Notes: generated by a model from the letters alone, not told the origin. DNA of 64,000 bases from Pieris napi (GCF_905475465.1 NC_062238.1:5188501-5252500); one strand, 5' to 3'; counted from the stretch's first letter, positions 37,326 through 50,668 are shown. A program made the numbers and translations.

Positions 37326-37422
37326 TTTTAAGGAAATAGCAAAAAGGTTAGTCAACATCACAGGAGCTGGCAGCTACCTCGGACAAAGAATTAGCCTAGC
37401 TATTCAAAGGGGGAACGAATAA
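37326..37422 (+). pseudogene. 3'-end fragment of the 16 kb retrotransposon family
   Basis: The frame EIAKRLVNITGAGSYLGQRI then SLAIQRGN closely matches the C-terminus of the element at 16-19 kb. Relative to it, 12 bp between GGAG and GGCAGC are missing in frame. A second gap of about 46 bp removes the last coding part, after which AATATATTTTAGTT resumes at the start of the 3' untranslated region. It is a 5'-truncated, internally deleted relic of the same subfamily. Confidence 0.75.
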
Positions 37423-39565
37423 TATATTTTAGTTATTATATTTTAAGGTTAGATAAAAATAAAGTTCAAGATTTTAATTTAAATAAATATGTATCTATAG
37501 AATTGAATGAAATTTAATATAAATAATAATAAGATTTTTATGAAACATGCAGAAACGGTTTTGTGTTCTTTTAATCGCCCACAATAATTCTGGTTTACTT
37601 GCTAAAATATGCCTTATACAAGAATTATATTTCCTCACTTAAGAGATTATTACGCACGTATGCAATATCGCATAACAACTAAATCAATTTAAGAATAATT
37701 GTACTTTATATCATAACGATATACGATATCTAATAATAAAAAAAAAGTGAGGACAAAATGACAAACCACTAAGACCGTGCAAACGACCTATTTCAATCTC
37801 CATGCAAGCTTCGGTTGAGGGTAACTCTGAACTGTATTGAATTGTGAAAAACGAACAAAGAGCTATGATTGGTTAGGGGTCGCATCAGGATCCCGTTCTA
37901 TTGAACCTGAACTCAAGGCTCACAAACCGAGTTAATCCAGCATATACACGCTGTTCTTTGTGATACTTATATATGCAGTATTATGGCATAATACTTTGCG
38001 TGCTCGCTATACATACGTAGACACGTGTAATTTAGTTAATAATATAATTCAATTTAAAATGAAATGAAATTAATGGTTATGTTTCAAATGTGTATAGGCA
38101 AAATTAGGCAAAATTAATAGGCAAACACGTTGTCATCACTCGGAAAACTTTGAAATAAAATGGTCTTATAAATAGAATTGTACTTAGCTCATTCAATCAT
38201 AAACAATGTATATTATAGGGGGTATATTTGATCTTGATTAAAAATAGTTTTAATAATTTTAATAAAGTGGTAAAGGACAAATGAGTTGAGGTTTCCGCTC
38301 GGTTTGCCCGCAAGAGAAGCTTATTAACGCCTTAAACCCTTTCACTACAAAGGACCAGACTGCGGGCCAATGGATAATTAAATCGTCCCAAATATTTTGT
38401 AAAAGGAATTTATTATGAACGCCATCTCCACCTACTTGGAATTTTAGAAATTTATTGTCTGTTTTACAAGCTCGGCGGGCTCATATTTACTGCAAAATAA
38501 AGTTATTTTATATTAATATTAACATTCAAGGAATAGTTGTCGACAAGATACAACAAGAAATATTTGCGTTAACTATGTAAAAACATATGGTATGTAATAA
38601 TATATCTTAGCCTCATCAGTGGTTAACACGTTCATGCTCTTCAAAATATTATTATATAAATAATATATATAATATATATATATATTTATTATAATAACAA
38701 TATTATAATAATAAAATATTTGCTACTTTAAGTCACGTGATTCACGTGGTCAAGTGACTTAAAGTAGCAAATATGGCCCGGAGAACATAAACGTAATTAA
38801 CACATGAGTAAAAGCCTCCACAGTGTCGAATAATCACAGTCCGAGGACGTCTAAACGCTAAGTTCGTAGGCAGATCGCGTGTCTTGTTAGTAACAGTCGC
38901 TCTCCTGAATACGTAAGTTCTTGTAAACGCCGTCATTCATGATTAAACTGAACGAAACGTGACCGCTGACTGAAACATGTGTCCTACGAAAAATGTAGCC
39001 AATTAGATCAATCGAATGAAGTTTGCGATCCCTTACTTAGCCTTATTTGGTCTTGATTGTATTTGTTCTTGTTAAGGAATATTTCAGCTATGTCACATTC
39101 ACATTTGTTGTCTGTTGTACTTATAATAAAAACTGGCTGTCTTAGAAACATTATAGAAAGAAAAGAAGAATGTAACAGGAGTACCTGTTAGTTATTAAAA
39201 TGCTTTGAGTCACTCATCAAACGATTTTGTCCCTTAATCTCTTCGAGCTAATAACTTATGTCGAGGGTGCGCTTTGAGTGCCATACGTGAGTTCGGGGGG
39301 TTTGATGCCTCATACACTATGAATTACTGGAAACAACATTAGTGAACATTTTTCTCGACACAATGAAACAATTTATTAATAAAGAGGAATATTATTATTT
39401 GAGTATTACAATACACTCGTAATATTATAAAAAAACAAAGGCGCAAGAGTATTTTGAGTCTGGTCTTCGAATTTCTGTATCTGTTTCGCGATCTTTTGTT
39501 TTTCTGAAGACTGATAACCTACAGATAATTAGGTGTAGGTGACGTAATTTTATAATTACAATATA
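37423..39565. other. AT-rich stretch with one strong inverted repeat
   Basis: No gene is seen. A TA-rich tract at about 38645-38700 is followed by perfect 21 bp inverted arms (38716-38736 and 38754-38774). The minus frame 38742-38936 has no family resemblance. Confidence 0.45.
38716..38774. repeat. 21 bp perfect inverted repeat with 17 nt loop
   Basis: The left arm starts ATATTTGCTACTTTAAGTCA and the right arm is its exact complement. The loop GTGATTCACGTGGTCAA contains a CACGTG-like core. It may be a tiny foldback element or a replication-associated palindrome at the edge of the TA tract. Confidence 0.85.
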
Positions 39566-39981
39566 CTAGCTGGCCTGGCGAACATCGTACCGCCAAACTG
39601 TCAATTCTTTATTTTTTTTAAATACTTATTCTGCTATTCGGGACACCGGTCTAGCTAGTAAGAAAAAAAAAGAAAGTTGATAATACAACAAATACATTAT
39701 GTCAAAAAATAAAAAAATTCCACCTCCACTAACACTTGAACTTTATGATATGGTATTAAAGTTCAAATTGCCTTTTAATATTATTACGAATATTTTGTAT
39801 GGGAATATAGAAAAGTGTTGTTTTTAGATTTTTTCACTCAATTTTTTTTAATTTTTATCTCCGTTAGAATCATCCTCGTACTTCAAGGAATATTATAAAA
39901 AAAGAATCAGACAAATCGGTCAAGCCGTTTTCATGTTATGTCGTGACAACGGAAAACGGGTTTCATTTTTATATATATAGA
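39566..39981 (-). mobile_element. Non-autonomous Helitron, third family, copy 2
   Basis: On the minus strand it begins TCTATATATATAAAAATGAA after an A and ends with GGCGGTACGATGTTCGCC, AGGCCAG and CTAG before a T. It is 416 bp and largely colinear with 23500-23922, differing mainly in A/T runs. No coding capacity. Confidence 0.88.
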
Positions 39982-42604
39982 TATAATGATAATATTCTAT
40001 TATCGTTTGTGAAGATTAATTTAAAAAGAATCACAAGGCTACGTTTTGCCCATCCAGGTTTTCTTAGTTTTATAAGCACGGCCATTTCATAAGTCGTCGG
40101 AGTTAAATGAGATAGCTTAGTTAATCACCAGCCCTCTCTTTAGCATAGCGCTTTTATAAGCATTGACTAATAGCATTTATTTAGCATAAAACCTTAGTTA
40201 ATAAGTAAGTAGTTAGCCTTAGTTTTATACCCTACCTTATTTAAAACAACACCATGACACAGGAATCGGTTACCGCCTATAACTGTTTTCTCTCCATAAA
40301 AATTATAAAATTCAACAAAAATATTGCAAATATGCTGAAAATTTAGTAATAAAACATGTCAACTGGGAGCTTTCATTGAAACCGCCGCTTTCACCTTTTG
40401 ACATATAGCAAAATGTGTAAGCGGCTGTATCGTAGCATTGTTCCTCATTCAATGAAAAATACACAACATATCACTGTCATTGGGTATATGAACAATTTAT
40501 TCCGAATATATCTCCCCACAAGTGATAGATAAAGTAAGCTAGCCATTAATTCGGATGTAGCGCGCGTTATACGATACATGTACCAATTCAACACATACGA
40601 TCTTTACAACTTCAAAGATTTTTTAATGGAATATCTGTGTTGGCCTGAAGTGCCTGGACAGTGAAGCTTGGTGTTTTTTGGAGTGCGTAACTCTGCCTGA
40701 GATAATACTTCTATGGTAAAGATATTATTGAGTAACGTAACGTAACAACCCTGAATACATACCGTATAGTAATCCATAATGTAGGTGCGGTTTTTAAAAT
40801 AACTAAAACATGATAATATCATATAAATAGAATACGGTAACTAAAATAGCCAGGTCCATTAATTTTATGATCCGCTCAGTCAGATTATCCCCTGCCGAGA
40901 TGTTACAAGTAACCCCCTTTGTTTGAAATCAGTATTATGTTTAATAAATATTGAAACATACATGTGATATGTAATTTAAAAAAAAACAAAAGACAGTACA
41001 TCTTTTGTTTATGACAACTAAATGTGTCAAGAAAGTGTTTCATATACTTAGATCCCATAACATAAAAAGCCATTACAGTAATAAAATAACTCGAATTATC
41101 ATATAAAACGATACCAACGCTTCTCTCCAAATCTGGATAAATAATTCATAACATAATATATCTACACTATCGTTATAAACTTCATAAAACGATTTAGAAT
41201 TGTATTTAAGATAAGAAGATTATTATAATAAAACCTCATCTCAAGAGATTGATGAAAATTATTTTATTATTGTTCTGCGTGATCTATATCTAAAAGTACT
41301 TAAAATATTTTAATGCTCCACTATTATACATAATTTTTAATATTGTGGCTTAATTAAGGCACTTAAAAATATTGGCTCCGTCACATCTTTCATATTAAAC
41401 AATTAAAAAAACTATAATTAGGTTATCCAAACATATTAAATATAATGCTTTCTTACTATTGTCCAAATTATTAGATTACTGGGTTTATATTAATTATTTA
41501 GTTATACCTATGAGATTTACATCGGTAGATAGTAATTCTTGGAAATTCATGTAAAAATTTGCTTGCCATCTCTCTTACATCTTTCTACAAACCTACAAAT
41601 GTAGTCATAGTTTTCAACTCTATTAAAAAAACACCTTTACACTCATACACGTTTTATTTGATTTGATTAATAATTGCTACATTTAGCGCTAACGCTACAC
41701 TATAAAATTACACTCACTACATGTAAAACAAGTACGGTTATTTGAATATGAAATTGAATATTGCAGTTAGCGTAATACACACCTAGATATTTTGTAGTTT
41801 TTGCCTCTGAATTTTGTTATTAAATTTGTAATGGCTACTAAGTTCTTACACTTTAATCTGAATCATCCCTCCTTACATTTGCGTGCTATAAGCTTCAAAT
41901 AGATTTTGGATGTAATATTTTGCATTAGTAATATATTTAAATCAATAAAATTAAGTAAGTTACCTATATATATAGTTGATTTATTTACAAAAAACTGTAT
42001 ATTTTCATTTTAATTATCACGAATAAATGTTAAAATATGTCCTTGGATGGGTGGATTACCTATAGATATTCAGTATTGAAGCCTATTTGTAGATACATAA
42101 AAAATAGTTATAATATTCTTACATCTAAAAACCTTAAACACTACTAGGTATATATAAAGCGCGCTTTAACTTTAATTACTTTGAGAGTTGTTAAGATTAG
42201 CCTAAACTTCAGAAATAGTTTTATTCTTTAGGGACGTACATAATTTTAAGATGTCAAGCCGTCGCCCACAAAAGCCGATTAGTATAGGCTTTTACATTAG
42301 TTTTAACTTTATGTCGTCATTATATTTCCATATAGTATGAAGAAAAATTACATGATTTACTAAACTAGTAAAACAATTGTTTAAGGCGGGAGTAATGTAA
42401 CCTTATGTTAGAAGCGTAAACAAAATGTAAGCAATCATCACAATTGAAGCAAATATTTTTTAGTTTTAGTTAGTTTTTACCACATTTAGAAATTGTATTT
42501 TAACATTTTCGTTTTCGATAATGTCCAATAACATAAGTGTCATTTAGATTTATGTACCCTTAGATAAGCCGTTTGTTTTTGTTAGCGTCGCTTATTTTGT
42601 GTTA
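39982..42604. other. AT-rich stretch, nothing recognised
   Basis: The minus frames at 40604-40822 and 40903-41130 have no resemblance to known proteins. No repeats were identified. Confidence 0.4.
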
Positions 42605-42722
42605 GTTATAAGCTCATATTTTAAACCATTAAAGTCAGTTCTTACTCATCTTCAAACAAAGAGTTTTATTTAAACATCTCCATACAACAACCGCCACCGA
42701 ACTTAACACTATGCATCTTTTC
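42605..42722 (+). repeat. Possible LTR-end fragment shared with 54885-54998
   Basis: AACCATTAAAGTCAGTTC, GAGTTTTATTTAAACATCTC and CAACAACCGCCACCGA recur in the same order, inverted, at 54885-54998. ATTAAA followed by a short interval and CAACA resembles a polyadenylation signal and the 3' end of a long terminal repeat. That is a guess: no gag, pol or paired LTR is present. Confidence 0.4.
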
Positions 42723-45513
42723 CTCCAAACTTAAGGATCGTCGACCAGTCAACTGAAAGGCCGGCCCTTAGGCCCCAAAGGCAAAGGTCGGGAAGTGGTA
42801 TATTTCCTAACCTGTAGGGATAACTTTGTTAGCACGTTTCAGAGAACGACGTCATCGTACTAATTTGTTAGCTACAAATAGTAGGCGTCGGTACAATATT
42901 ATTTCTATATTCTATACTCATAACTTCAAACTATATTCCATTCGCAATGAGGGCTTGAAATTGCATCTATTTTTAGCAAATTTTCTTTTACAGGCGAATA
43001 GATAACCCCCTGAACTCTACCCATTATCATCTTATATCGATATAAATTGGCTACAACTATAATACCTACCTAATTACCTAAAATTTATAATTTAATTTGG
43101 CGTGTTCCTTCGTGAGAAATAAAACCTCTTAGGTAAGAACCTTACATCTTTTCTCGATCAAATTACCTTTTACTAATTAAAATGCTAATTTCCTTTGCCA
43201 ATGAGCTTTTAATTGAAGCTCAAATTGGTAACAGTACTTAATTATGAAGTCATCTTCACGTTCGCCTTTTGTTTAATTATAACTTCCCGTGATTTTACTT
43301 GATATGGGGGCGGAATAATGTGTTGTTTTTCCCTTAACCCATTCTCAAACGCGTAGTCTTGTTTTGACGCTTATATCAATCGAATGGCGGAAAATAAATT
43401 GTGATTGCTTCAACATCCAAAATAGATTCAAGTCGCTGTATTTGGTCCCGTTCTTATACATATTTATAGCGTGCAATAGGTCACGGGACAGACTCATTCA
43501 TATGTAGTGATATTATTCTTGCTTTGTTAGTTTCATTTATATTTTTAACTGTCTTCATTATTTTAATTTCGAACTTCAAAACCTCCTGTTTACTGAGATG
43601 TGCAACTTTGATACTGTGTAGTTTTATTCAATTCTACCTTATGTAAAACAATGTTTTTCGGAGAAGAAATCAGTGTAAAGCTGAGGTCCACACGGGTCTT
43701 GAACATTTAATTTAAAACAATACTATCCTAATTCAATAATATGTTCGTCTACTGAATACGTGTTTAGTAACTTAAAATCTCTATAAGATAGTGCGGCATA
43801 ATTCAGAATATTAGTACTTTTTTAGAATAAAACATAGATTAAAGTGAATAAACTAGTGTGACGTGTGACAAATGTATATCTCACTATCTAGAAAATACAG
43901 AGTCAGCGAAACGAATTTCCTAATACTCATAAAATAAGCTTAGTTGATATGAAATTGCTGAATCCCTGGCAACTTAGTTCCGAGGTAAGTCTAAAAAATC
44001 GCCACATTACCATTTATATTAGAAAGTGTACTTCGTAGCGGCCAGCTATTATTTGCGGTGCCATGAGTCAAGGAGCAAGGTATTTGTCACTTGTGTACCC
44101 TCGCTCATATTGTAAGGGCTAATCCTTAACATAGATTAATCAGGTTCAACGTTAACTATAAGGGACACCTTTATATTTCACATTTATCGTTGTACTCTAC
44201 AAACAATAATGATATAGAAGATACATAACAAACAATATATAACTGACTGAGTGCCACTCATTGACACAGATCAACAAAACTTTAAATTAAAAGCTTCACA
44301 TCACTTCACTGGATGGGAGGGAAAATAGGGAGTTAAGGTTACATGGACGAGGGAAATTTAAAGAAAGATGGTCAAATAACGAGTCATTAATTAAAGAACA
44401 GTTAAAAAAAAGGGTAAAAATAGTTTTTGATTGCATGCAAATAATTAATTACAATTAAATAATCAAAGACTGGAAATTATTATAGTCAATAAAGTTCAGT
44501 TTACATTTGAAAAATTAAATAAATAAATATTTATTATTATTCTCTTACATTAAGTGTAACATAAATTCTTGTTTTTAAATTATGTCCAATACCGTAGCAT
44601 CTTCCGTGGGCAACTTCATTCTGATAATTTTGTGTCACGGTGCGCGAGCATCGTAAAATTTCACTCTCATCAATTTTTCATAACGCGCCTAAAGAAGTAT
44701 AACTTCAAAAATATATGGTCCGTCGAGCCCTCGTCCATACCACACTCACAGTAAAATAAAAGCATTTTGCAAAAGAACTACATACAGTATCGTTCTTTTT
44801 CGTAGGTTTCGTTAATAGAATGGTGAAGCATAAAGCATATCTGTGTTTGTCTGTGGCACGTTGACAGCTCTCAATCAGGTAAATCGATTTTGTGTAAAAA
44901 GTTAAATTTAAAATTACCTGATTGAAAGTATAGTTATATTTTAGCTTTATTTTTTATGTATAGCACAAAACATCGTCATTTATATTAATTTATTTTGTAA
45001 TCCTACAGCTAACGTATATTATATTTAATAAAAACAATTATTTTCTCTTTTTTTTTTTTTATTAATACACCTTAAGCATATTTCACGATAGCTTAAACAG
45101 GTCAAGGCTTAAATATTGGTCGTTGTTTATGGGCGCCATACATTTACATAGTCTTAAAATATGAATAGCAATAAAACTTATCACACTACAATAGGTATAA
45201 TTATTAAATTATATTATAGATTGGTTTAAAACTAGCCCGAATATATATATAATTATGACACCAACCAGTGACGTTACTAAGAATATTTAGCAAATCTTTT
45301 CTCACCATCACTTATGACATATTTTTCATGTGAGGCATTATCTAAAGGAGCCTGATAACGAAGAAACCCTATTAAATCTCACTTTATCCCTAGTTAAGAT
45401 GACTTTAGCGCTTTACGGGGTGCTGAGACACTGCTATCGTAAATGACACCTGATAAGGAGATCGTAAAAAACCACTAAATTGCCCGAGGAGTTAAAGGAA
45501 ACAGAGATTTCCT
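42723..45513. other. No gene recognised
   Basis: A moderately GC-rich patch at 42730-42800 (GGCCGGCCCTTAGGCCCCAA) may be the interior of the possible LTR element. The remainder is AT-rich; the frame 44569-44754 has no family resemblance. Confidence 0.4.
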
Positions 45514-45628
45514 AACATTTCACCAACTGCTCATAAGAGTATATAATTTTTTTCTATTGTAACGAAGTGTTAAACGAAAAAAAATCTCGTTAACATTTCA
45601 CCAACTGTTCATAAGAGTATATATTTTT
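45514..45628 (+). repeat. 78 bp tandem duplication; second unit interrupted by a mobile element
   Basis: AACATTTCACCAACTG(C/T)TCAT starts at 45514 and again at 45592. The continuation of unit 1 (CTATTGTAACGAAGTGTTAA, 45553 onward) has its counterpart only at 46649 onward (CTGTTGGAACCATGTGTTAA), beyond the composite element at 45629-46640. The element thus landed inside unit 2. Confidence 0.75.
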
Positions 45629-46640
45629 GAAGTGAAACTTCTTTATCAGGGTTGGAAAAAAATTTAGTGTAACATTTTTTCGTTACGCGTCACATTTTTC
45701 CGTTACGCGCCATCTTTTGAAGTGAAACTTCTTTATCAACGTATGAGAGAAATTTTGTAGCAGGTTACGCGCCATGTTGCTTTTTGAAGTCAAACTTCTT
45801 TATCGGCGTTGGAAAAAAAATTACACACATTTGTCACATTTTTCGGTTACGCGCCATCTTTTTCTTGTCCCTACCACGGTTGATCCGAAGAGATTCGAAG
45901 CCATTAGTAAAATAAATATATAATAACGATAACAATGATAGTAATACTAATAATTCTATTACAATTAATGAAATTCTGTAATAATCTTAGTACTACAAAG
46001 TAGTACAGTAATAAGTTAAAAAAAAAAACAAATGTGCGTGTACTAGTGTACACACGTTAGAAGTGAAACTTCTTTATGACCTTATTTTTCGAAAAATTAT
46101 CTATATGCAACTAACTTTACAGAAATTGGTGAAATAAAGTTAAATTAGATAAAGTTTAACAAAAGGCTTTTAAAATCACAGACTTGAATACAAATAATAC
46201 AATTATTTCATTTTACCTTATTACCACTAAGATTATTACAGAATTTCATAAATTGTAATATAATTTTTAGTATCATTGTTATAGTTATTATAAATTTTTG
46301 TTATTAATGGTTTAGAATCTCTTCGAATCAACCGTGGTAGGGACGAGAAAAAGACGCGCGTAACGGTCAAATGTGACGCGTAACCGAAACATGTGACGCG
46401 TAACCGAAAAATGTTACACTAAATTTTTTTCCAACCCCGATAAAGAAGTTTCACTTCAATGAAATAATTGTATTTGTATTCATGTCTATGATAATAAAAG
46501 CCTTTTGTTAAACTTTATCTAATTTAATTTTATTTAACCAATTTCTGTAAAGTTGCATATAGTAGATCATTTTTCGAAAAATAAGGTCATAAAGAAGTTT
46601 CACTTCTTACGTGTGTACACCTAGTACCTACACGCACACA
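45629..46640 (+). mobile_element. GAAGTGAAACTTC element, copy 2, split by an inverted family member
   Basis: The left part (45629-46017) is colinear with 30596-30950, with three GAAGT(G/C)AAACTTC subterminal repeats (45629, 45718, 45785). The right part (46458-46640) is colinear with 30954-31109 and ends in the same GTGTGTACACCTAGTAC palindrome and T-run. An inverted element separates the halves. An internal GTACTACAAAGTAGTAC hairpin at about 45992-46008 replaces the corresponding part of copy 1. No coding capacity. Confidence 0.8.
46031..46457 (-). mobile_element. GAAGTGAAACTTC element, copy 3, nested in copy 2
   Basis: The right-hand terminal block (TGTGCGTGTACTAGTGTACA) comes first on plus, followed by AGAAGTGAAACTTCTTTATG. 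The element then runs backwards to CCGATAAAGAAGTTTCACTT at 46457. It is shorter than copy 1, having fewer TTACGCGCCAT repeats. It inserted at an A-rich spot in the host copy, next to AATGAAATAATTG. Confidence 0.8.
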
Positions 46641-47520
46641 TTTTTTTTCTGTTGGAACCATGTGTTAATCGAAAAAAAAATAACTGTTGCCTCGATATCC
46701 TTGCTATATTTACTGCACAGAAATAGGCAAATTACACCCCATTATTACAGCAAAAACAGTTTGTATAACCCTTGTGTAGCGTAATCATGAAAACATGTTG
46801 GTCAAAAATTATTTGAGTAGTAGTATTGTAACTACACAATACAGTTCAAAGAGATCCCTATCATATCCCTAAGCAGATGCTTTTGTTGCGGGTCCTAATC
46901 CCGCAACAAAAGCGTGGCCGTCCCAATCTGACGACGTACAGTTGCAGATAAGGGAAAAAGATTCGGGAAGACTTGGAGCGAGGTAAATTATGAAGCTCAA
47001 GACCTCTGCCCCATTCAGGGGTAATAGAAAATTAAGTCGTTGAAACTAACCGCCAATGCATGTAAATGTATAGCAAAAAGTGATACAGTATATGTGAGAC
47101 TTTATATTTGGGTTGAAAAGCCAATTACGTAATATAAATATTAACTTGGATGAATCATTTACGTGTTGAAACGTACTCATTGAGCGAAAGACATTGAGGG
47201 CTTAAAAATGTATCAATTTGGAATCAATTAACAGGCAATTATCAATATGATGTGTTTTATGGGGATTAAACCTTCCAATTATCACCGTAGGTTCACAAGC
47301 AATTTCGATTTATAATAAGAAATACAGGTTAAATCGCGCTTCGGATATTGAACTTCGTCAAAATTGGGCTTTTGTTTAGATGACTTCATTAAGCTTAGGT
47401 AATAATATTTAAGTAAATAAATGCGATAGATATGAGTTTACAGATAGAGGGGTAATTTTCGGGAGAATTATTTTCATAATTCAACATTTATTGCATACGC
47501 AGTACATTATATGATTCTCA
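46641..47520. other. No gene; contains a strong stem-loop
   Basis: A perfect 14 bp stem, GCTTTTGTTGCGGG, lies at 46879-46892 and 46900-46913 with a 7 nt loop. No open frame or tRNA-like fold accompanies it. The rest is unrecognised. Confidence 0.5.
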
Positions 47521-47857
47521 GTTGTACCAAAGGGTCAAATTGTGTTCTAGCAGGAGCTCTCCAGTCTTTCCATTTGATCGCATACAAAGCAGCTTGAATC
47601 GTTATCCACCCTGCTCTTTCCGATCTTGATCGGCCATGCATAGAGGTTGATTTTGTTGCTTCCATCAGCGTCGTCTACCGCATATAGACATGCCGCATGG
47701 GGACTGCTCAAAAGAATTTTTCGGACATTTAAGTTAGTATTAGTCAGTAATAAAAATCCTGTTGATGAATTCCATCATTGGACGTCAACGTCCACGTGGT
47801 CGTGGCCTCGAGGCAGAAAACCAAATTCCATCCTTTCCAACTGACGCCTTCATTCGC

Positions 47858-47980
47858 GACCTTCCACCATCTTGTGGAACCAGCTACCAATAGAAGTATT
47901 TCCGAACTGAAATGACTTAAGAGCCTTCAAAAAAAGGCAACACACTCAGTTTTCTCCTGCCCTATATGAAAAAATTAGGA
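47858..47980 (+). pseudogene. LINE reverse-transcriptase C-terminal remnant
   Basis: One frame reads TILWNQLPIEVFPN, stop, NDLRAFKKRQHTQF. That is the LWNQLP...VFP...YDL..FKKR pattern I know from the extreme C-terminus of insect non-LTR retrotransposon ORF2 proteins. Stops break the frame and nothing upstream is recognisable as RT. The frame at 47647-47844 just before it may be part of the same ruin but is unclassified. Confidence 0.55.
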
Positions 47981-50668
47981 TTATGATGCTATTCATAGCC
48001 AAACTAAAATTAATCATCTTTGAGGATTAAACTAAAAGTTATACTGTTACCCATTCAATTCCGTTTTCCCAAAGGTTTTAGTTAGTTCAAAACGTTGTTT
48101 GTATTCAGCTCCTAGTTATAAATATGAGAAGCCTTTGCTTGAACTGAAACTGCCTTGTTCACGCTAAAGTTATTACCCAATATCCTGCTAGACGCAAAAT
48201 GAGCGATTATGAACTTTTCTGAGTGTTTGCTAACCGAAACCTGTGTCGAACTTTAGATTTTAAACGAGCAATTTACAAAATAATTGTTACCTCCTCTTTA
48301 AACTGAGATTTTGTATTTAATAAGTTATAAATTAGCTCAAGTTCATTGGGGTTGCAAAACAAAATGCAAAGAGATTCATTATAACAATATTAATTTGATG
48401 TGACTAGCGCGTAGTAAGTTATAAATAATTCCATATTTCTCATTTGCGGCTTCGCTCACATCTGTAAGTAAAACACAAAATACATATTTACTGATTGCTA
48501 TCCAGAAACAATAATGTTTTATGCTGATACTGAGTTACAACACATCATAAAATTGTAGCTTCATGAGTATTAACATCATTACCGCATCGTCTGTAAAAAT
48601 TTATAGGTGAAAATCACAAATTACGTAATGCAATGCGTAACGGTAACAGTTACGGCAAAGTTTGGCTTAAAACGATACAGTTTGTAAAAAAAACATTAGA
48701 ACACACTTTGAATATTAGGATATTAGTACTCCCAGTAAATAAAGTAAAACAAGAACTTGATTGTGTTTTATATCAAGTAAGAAACTCAATAAGAACCGTG
48801 ATTAGTGTCCGTCCTCTCGCGACACGTTCGGAGTGGACGGACGGTCTTGAACTTTTCCCGACAATTACACCACTTGATTTCTTCATTGCTTATTACTTCT
48901 AATGGAAACTTTTACGGAAATCCAAGTTTCTTTATCTTATTTCTCTCGTATAAAATGTTGCAGTAATTAAAATAAGAGTCACGTGTCGTCTCTATGATCT
49001 TCGTAGCGTCTCGTAGTACCTTCAAATATATTTTAAATAGATGTGATTATGACTGGTTAATTGTTTATATACAAAATAAATTACGATCATTAAGAGTATA
49101 TTAATTAAAATCCTTATGCCCTTTATCCTTACGCGCATAAAAAGGAAAATATACATTTAATCCAATAGTTTTACATTACCTTGGAAGTTAAATTTTCAAA
49201 CTGTTTCTAGTGGAATGAGCTGAAAAGTACATGAGTGCACTAGCAAAATGTTTATTAACCATCCAGGTTAATAACATTTTAGTACTCATTTACTTTATTT
49301 ACCGGTAGCTTTGGGAATGTGATTACATTCGCATTATTTACTTTTCAGCTTTAAAAATATTTTATATCTTAAAATTTCTTGGGACACAAAAATAAAATAA
49401 GTAGTCAGTATCTTTTCTAATGTACTCGTATCTATTGGACTAAATTTTACTGTCAATATTCGAAATTACCAAGAGATGAAATAACCCAAAAACGCAGTCG
49501 TAAAAGTTCATATTCCTGTAACGGGGCCATATTGTGAACTACTTTGAATGTCAAGAAACATGTTAAAATCGTTCATATCAAGATTCTAGGCCATGTTTTG
49601 CTGTAGAAACGAGCGCGACGCGTCGCAAGACCTGTCTGCTCTCATTTTCTTTGCAGGATTCTAAGTGATTGTGCCTGAACACAGTTTTATTCCTTTTGAA
49701 CTCGCGCCAGCATTTAAGATCCTATCGTAACATATATTTACCTATAGGAGTTTTCTTTGTGAGAGTCTGAGTTAATCGATGTCTGTGTTTGTAATACAGA
49801 CATACATATAATCAATGTTGTATGATTGAAATTCATACAACTTAATTAGCCTCCGTCTAATTTATTTTAAGTCGGTTGAAGCATCTGAAATAGTTTTGAA
49901 GATATCTGTTATCAGAGAAAAGCAAGAGATCCCTTGAGATCGTATCGAATGAAACTTTTGATTAAAAAAATAGTTTCGTATTTATTTTTTACTCCGATAG
50001 ATATCTTGTTATCTCATTTAAGATTCTCCAAACTTGATTACATTCATTTGATCTGATTTGTATAAAAGTACACATTTTATAAATTGCTAGTGTAGACCCC
50101 GTTTCGTCTGATCAACATTGCATAACTGGACTGGGTTTATATAAATCTTTGATGGGTAGTAAAAATAATAGTGGGTGATATAAGCTAGCTGATCTCTTTT
50201 CAATAAATATTTTATACGCTTACTATCATTTTGTCTGACTATCTATCGTGAAGCAATGGTAAGTGCGAGAACTCTGTCAATAAAACTATCTCTATTGGCA
50301 TTGTCGACAATTTTGAATGCTACTAAAGGTATATCTATCATTCATATTGTCTTTATTCCAGTGCACCTAGCACAGACGGTAAATAAAAAAGCCATTAAAA
50401 GTTTAAACAACACTCAGCCTAGTTTCAACCAATTAAATGAAAAAGTTTTTCTTCCAGCATTTATCCCGTGTGTGATGTCGAAGTTTGTTTAACATACAAG
50501 CCAAATTTTATTGAAAATTTAATAAACAGTTTAAAATAACTTTATTATTAAAAATGTTAAATGTCAAACACATTTAAACTATATTAATAGATGGTTTAGT
50601 TGTAGGCTAAAGAATTGTATTATCTAGCCTATGCCGGTATTTTAGGTCTCCTCATGGCTGAAGTTTGA
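47981..50668. other. AT-rich stretch, nothing recognised
   Basis: The frames at 48633-48902 and 50256-50492 have no family resemblance. A short GTCCGTCC/GGACGGAC hairpin (48807-48814 and 48835-48842) is the only structure noted. Confidence 0.4.

Noticed and set aside
42808..42840. CCTGTAGGGATAACTTTGTT as a possible rRNA fragment
   Set aside because: The match to the large-subunit rRNA is only a few bases and no neighbouring rRNA sequence is present.
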